Below are positions 13,764 to 16,195 of a DNA stretch of 16,195 bases, piece after piece. The position numbers and the translations under genes were made by a program. The DNA is taken from positions 1 through 16,195 of the forward strand of contig JAGZXV010000140.1 in assembly GCA_018378255.1 (NCBI GenBank). Reading direction: 5' to 3'. Position 1 is the first letter of the stretch; each line of letters starts with the position of its first letter. The notes under the pieces are model-generated. The model saw nothing but the letters and a program-made list of their open reading frames with translations. It did not search any database and had not been told where the DNA came from. Source of the DNA: Clostridiaceae bacterium (lineage in GTDB: Bacteria; Bacillota; Clostridia; Lachnospirales; Lachnospiraceae).

Positions 13764-14522
13764 ATGAAAAAGGCAAAGCTTAAAATTATGTTAGTAACTT
13801 TATTATTAAGTAGTTTTTGTTCATTCACCGCGTTGGCAGGATGGGAGCAATTAGAAAGTGGTTCCTGGAGATATTATAACGATGAAGATGGTTCAATGGC
13901 TACAATGGAGTGGGTAAAGTCAGGTGATAACTGGTATTTTGTGGATGAAGACGGGGAGATTGCCATCGATTCAATTATTCAAGAACCTGATGGAAAACTC
14001 TACTGTACGGATTCCAATGGCATAATGATTACAAATGATTGGATTTTATCAGACGAAAACAAATACTATTATGCCGGTCCTGATGGTGCATTTTTAAAAT
14101 CTACTACAACTCCTGACGGGTATACAGTAGATGCAAATGGTGTATGGTATGAAGGTACCCCTAATCAAGAACTGACAGATGATGAAGAACTTGCTGTTAA
14201 AACTCTTTATAGCTTATTAAATCACCTTAAAGATCCTGATTCCTTAAAAGTTTATTCCGTGTACTGCCATACGGTTACATACGATACAAAAGCATTTGGC
14301 GAAGTAGTAAGACGTCAAGCAGTTATAAAATACTCGGCAACAAACAGTTTCGGAGGAAGGGTAACTAATCGTTATTCTGGCTATTATGACCCAGAAGATT
14401 ATTTTACCACCGAAACAAATTTTGCTTCAATTACTCAGGCAGAACTTAATAATGCATATGATACCGTAGATATTGATAAAGATAAAGTCCTACAAAAAGC
14501 CCTAGAGAAATTTAATTATTAA
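13764..14522 (+). CDS. Secreted cell-wall-binding repeat protein of the prophage
   Basis: This 252-residue exported protein has a signal peptide at residues 1-25 ending in TALA, with cleavage before GWEQL. Residues about 26-130 hold four to five aromatic/glycine wall-binding (choline-binding type) repeats: SWRYYNDEDGSM, NWYFVDEDGEI, KYYYAGPDGAF, YTVDANGVWYE. The C-terminal part (about 136-252, beginning ELTDDEELAVKTLYSLLNHLKDPDSLKVYSV) is a domain I do not recognise. The start is the ATG at 13764, 7 bases after AAGGAG; the ATG at 13758 is too close to it, and the ORF extension to 13617 lies across the promoter. The gene has its own promoter and terminator and reads against the lysis genes, the usual place and orientation for a lysogenic conversion gene. 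It is AT-rich relative to host genes. Function is unknown. Confidence 0.82.
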   Translation: MKKAKLKIMLVTLLLSSFCSFTALAGWEQLESGSWRYYNDEDGSMATMEWVKSGDNWYFVDEDGEIAIDSIIQEPDGKLYCTDSNGIMITNDWILSDENKYYYAGPDGAFLKSTTTPDGYTVDANGVWYEGTPNQELTDDEELAVKTLYSLLNHLKDPDSLKVYSVYCHTVTYDTKAFGEVVRRQAVIKYSATNSFGGRVTNRYSGYYDPEDYFTTETNFASITQAELNNAYDTVDIDKDKVLQKALEKFNY

Positions 14523-14548
14523 TCGTATATTTATCTCTTATATAGATT

Positions 14549-14578
14549 GAGCGAGGTCATAATGGCCCCGCTCTTTTA
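14549..14578. terminator. Terminator between the secreted protein and endolysin genes
   Basis: GAGCGAGGTC (14549-14558) pairs with GGCCCCGCTC (14564-14573) over 10 positions with one mismatch and one G-T pair; the loop is 5 bases and a T-run follows on the plus strand. The convergent amidase gene ends 12 bases further on, so it may serve both. Confidence 0.78.
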
Positions 14579-14584
14579 TCTTCT

Positions 14585-15421
14585 TTATTCCACCAACCCT
14601 GGCCACTGTAACGCACCATCTTGATCCGGAGTTAGGGTAACTGGTTCTGTTGCCATCTTACCGTCCTGATCCAGATAATACCATTTGCCTTCACTCTCGC
14701 GCAGGCCTTTTACCATCGCTCCATCTGCTCCAAGATAATACCAGTCCCCTTTATACTGATACCAAGTTTCTGATACCATGATTCCGTTCCCATTAAACCA
14801 ATACCATTTATCTTTATCCTTATACCAGTTATTTGTTACATAATTGCCAGTATCCCCTAAATAGAATCGCCAGCCCTCATCTTCATTCTTCCAGCCTGAT
14901 TTCTTTGTACATCCGATTCCTAATGCATTTTTGAATTCCATCCACGTATGGGGTGTTGTATTATAAACATATGGATTAGGACAGATTTTACCGGTTACAT
15001 CATAATGACGGATCACATGATCTAACGGCACATCGTACTTCTTCATCAATTCTTTTGTTAGCTCTATTGCTGATTTTACCGTAGCATCTTCAAAGTACCA
15101 ATCATGGCTCATATCCGCTTGACTGCCTTTATTACGGACACACATTTCAATTCCAAGGCTGTTCGCATTACGGCACTCCGGATGCACATATGTCCTTGCT
15201 CCACAATGCCATGCAATATTGTGGTCTTCTACACTTTGCCAAATGCTGCCATCAAAATTAACATAATAGTGGGCAGAGGCATTTCGATCACCACCAGCAT
15301 ACCATTTACAGTTAGCTTCAGCGCTGCCTGTTGCTCCTACATAATGGATAACAATGTATTTAATCCGGTCAACAGTTCCTTCCTTATGATTGTAAGGGGT
15401 CAATAGCTTTTTTATTTCCAT
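14585..15421 (-). CDS. Phage endolysin: N-acetylmuramoyl-L-alanine amidase with wall-binding repeats
   Basis: The enzyme cuts the bond between muramic acid and L-alanine in peptidoglycan to release phage. Residues about 10-165 form an Amidase_2 (PGRP-like, zinc) domain. The ligands H26 (VIHYVG), H139 (VIRHYDVTG) and C147 (KICPNP), plus the lysine K145, match the T7 lysozyme set. Residues about 176-258 hold wall-binding repeats (GWRFYLGDTG, KWYWFNGNGIMV, DWYYLGADGAMV, KWYYLDQDGKMA). It has no signal peptide, so exit depends on the holin. GGAGG is 8 bases before the ATG at 15421; an upstream in-frame GTG lies before that site and is rejected. It is the last gene of the lysis cassette, 220 bases after the holin, with its own promoter. 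Confidence 0.95.
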   Translation of the reverse strand: MEIKKLLTPYNHKEGTVDRIKYIVIHYVGATGSAEANCKWYAGGDRNASAHYYVNFDGSIWQSVEDHNIAWHCGARTYVHPECRNANSLGIEMCVRNKGSQADMSHDWYFEDATVKSAIELTKELMKKYDVPLDHVIRHYDVTGKICPNPYVYNTTPHTWMEFKNALGIGCTKKSGWKNEDEGWRFYLGDTGNYVTNNWYKDKDKWYWFNGNGIMVSETWYQYKGDWYYLGADGAMVKGLRESEGKWYYLDQDGKMATEPVTLTPDQDGALQWPGLVE

Positions 15422-15477
15422 CTGTTTTTCCTCCACTTTACACCTAATAAATGAAAGCTTGTACTACACTTACTGCT

Positions 15478-15506
15478 ATTATAGTACGGAATTAAAATAA
15501 TTGTAA
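15478..15506 (-). promoter_or_regulatory. Promoter of the amidase gene
   Basis: On the minus strand, TTACAA (15501-15506), a 17-base spacer, then TATAAT (15478-15483). GTACTA (15461-15466) and TAGTAC (15482-15487) form an inverted repeat across the -10 box and start region, a possible operator. It lies about 60 bases before the amidase ATG. Confidence 0.72.
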
Positions 15507-15565
15507 GCTCTTTACTTATATTGTTGCAACTACTTTATATACAGCTCCAAAAATCGACTGATTAA

Positions 15566-15584
15566 GCCCGGGATTGTCCCGGGC
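15566..15584 (-). terminator. GC-rich hairpin after the holin gene
   Basis: GCCCGGGA and TCCCGGGC form a perfect 8-bp stem with a 3-base loop. The minus strand continues TTAATC, a poor T-run, so termination may be partial. It ends the palindrome block behind the holin gene. Confidence 0.6.
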
Positions 15585-15589
15585 CTGAA

Positions 15590-15642
15590 AAGTTGTAACG
15601 TTACAACTTATTGCACCGGTGCAACTGTTGCGATATCGCAAC
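15590..15642. repeat. Three adjacent perfect palindromes
   Basis: Perfect palindromes stand side by side: 20 bp at 15590-15609 (core GTTGTAACGTTACAAC), 14 bp at 15611-15624 (TTGCACCGGTGCAA) and 16 bp at 15627-15642 (GTTGCGATATCGCAAC). All have the form TTG..CAA, with centres 18 and 17 bases apart. The last touches the holin stop codon. A fourth, shorter one (GTTGCAAC) is at 15523-15530. They can be tandem protein-binding sites or, in RNA, three short hairpins. Confidence 0.85.
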
Positions 15643-15845
15643 TATTTATCCAGTTCCGGAAGACCGGCCACGGAGGTCAACAGAGATAACACCCCGGCCA
15701 GTACCGATGCAGATGCCACAATCGGCCAGTTTACGTCTCCCATCACGGCAGCGGTACCGATGGTTGCCACGGCTGTCTGCGCTATTGTTTTAATGGCCCG
15801 CATTCCGGCCGCCCTTGCCCAGTCTTTCAAATTATATTTACTCAT
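15642..15845 (-). CDS. Phage holin, r1t-like family
   Basis: This 67-residue membrane protein permeabilises the cell membrane so that the amidase can reach the wall. The N-terminal part DWARAAGMRAIKTIAQTAVATIG and the second segment VNWPIVASASVLAGVLSLLTSVAG follow the r1t holin pattern: a first, weaker helix, a short loop with Asp-Val-Asn-Trp, a second helix, then a charged end (PELDK). GGAGG lies 8 bases before the ATG at 15845. The gene starts two bases after the stop codon of the XhlA-like gene (TGA-G-ATG), so the two are coupled. Confidence 0.92.
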   Translation of the reverse strand: MSKYNLKDWARAAGMRAIKTIAQTAVATIGTAAVMGDVNWPIVASASVLAGVLSLLTSVAGLPELDK

Positions 15846-15846
15846 C

Positions 15847-16164
15847 TCAGATACCTCCTTTGGAAATCAAATATAAAATACCAGCTGCCACCGCGGTTCC
15901 TATGGAGCTGGTTATGGATGTGAAGAACGTCTTTTTCGTGCTGGACCATTGTTTTACTGGTTCCTGTTCCAGTGTCTCGACTTTCTCCTTTATTTCATTT
16001 ACGCTGTCACTTGTGTGCTTCATTTCTCCGGTTAGCTCTACCATAGTTTTTGACATGATGTGGATCTCATTGATTACCGGCTTGAGATCTTCGATCTGGT
16101 GGGTGTTGCTTTTGGAGCGCTCTTCTACCTTGGTAAGGCGTTCAACAAATTCCGTTTCAATCAC
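15847..16164 (-). CDS. XhlA-like coiled-coil membrane protein of the lysis cassette
   Basis: This 105-residue protein has a long charged coiled coil (about residues 4-70, ERLTKVEERSKSNTHQIEDL onward) and one C-terminal membrane segment (about 78-101, FFTSITSSIGTAVAAGILYLI). This is the layout of the haemolysin XhlA family, which in phage PBSX acts with the XhlB holin and an amidase. The start is a GTG at 16162-16164, 9 bases after GGAGG. An overlapping ATG at 16164-16166 is out of frame and runs into TGA at once. A short ORF end (TAA at 16184-16186) just upstream probably belongs to the preceding phage gene, which is outside the window. Confidence 0.82.
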   Translation of the reverse strand: MIETEFVERLTKVEERSKSNTHQIEDLKPVINEIHIMSKTMVELTGEMKHTSDSVNEIKEKVETLEQEPVKQWSSTKKTFFTSITSSIGTAVAAGILYLISKGGI

Positions 16165-16195
16165 ATTGCTGGTCCTCCTTTAGTTATTCCATCAT

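Larger units (their letters stand above)
13382..16195. mobile_element. Prophage, att/lysis end (continues past the window)
   Basis: The region runs from the tRNA-fragment att site into a lysis cassette (amidase, r1t holin, XhlA-like protein) reading toward the host. The DNA is visibly more AT-rich at its start than the flanking host genes, and a secreted accessory protein sits directly inside the att site. Integrase, packaging and structural genes are not in the window, so whether the prophage is complete is unknown. The lysis genes next to att suggest the integrase lies at the far end. Confidence 0.88.

Noticed and set aside
15590..15642. CRISPR-like array
   Set aside because: The units are palindromes with different cores and have no spacers between identical repeats.

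Overview
The window looks like a low-to-mid GC Gram-positive chromosome, most like a Lachnospiraceae-type clostridium. The pointers are strong AAGGAGG ribosome sites, sigma-A promoters (TTGACA/TATAAT), a T-box in front of thrS, an L20-type leader in front of infC-rpmI-rplT, a double DUF1540 protein and a phage lysis cassette with clostridial cell-wall-binding repeats. Genus cannot be fixed from the sequence alone. Bases 1 to about 13,380 are ordinary host chromosome. From about 13,382 to the right edge the DNA is one end of a prophage.

Host region, left to right; almost everything reads on the minus strand. First is an LplB/YteP-type sugar ABC permease, then a GreA/GreB-type transcript cleavage factor. 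Next is the infC-rpmI-rplT operon, whose IF3 gene starts at AUU. It is preceded by a leader with a visible terminator/antiterminator choice and a consensus promoter. A short EamA half-transporter follows on the plus strand, divergent from infC. Then come a double DUF1540 Cys-rich protein and thrS, apparently one transcript, controlled by a complete T-box with specifier ACC. Next is the run ilvE - AEC-family permease - secreted glycosidase-like protein, transcribed in that order from a promoter upstream of ilvE. Last are two MATE efflux pumps in tandem. Packing is tight: the promoters of thrS and ilvE each have their -35 box inside the last codons of the gene before them.

Prophage end: a 24-base tRNA 3' fragment with its host terminator marks the attachment site at 13382-13405. 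Next to it are three copies of a 10-mer (one inverted) that look like integrase or excisionase arm sites. Then comes a plus-strand secreted protein with cell-wall-binding repeats that may be a lysogenic conversion gene ('moron'). Facing it is the lysis cassette on the minus strand: an XhlA-like coiled-coil membrane protein, an r1t-type holin and an N-acetylmuramoyl-L-alanine amidase endolysin. Between holin and amidase lie three back-to-back perfect palindromes plus a GC hairpin, and the amidase has its own consensus-like promoter.

Most worth a second look: the 104-base nested inverted repeat that fills the rplT-greA gap and leaves no room for a separate greA promoter; the triple palindrome block in the lysis cassette; the att-flanking repeats; and the secreted prophage protein that shares the endolysin's type of wall-binding repeat. 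I did not see a clearly novel multi-gene system.
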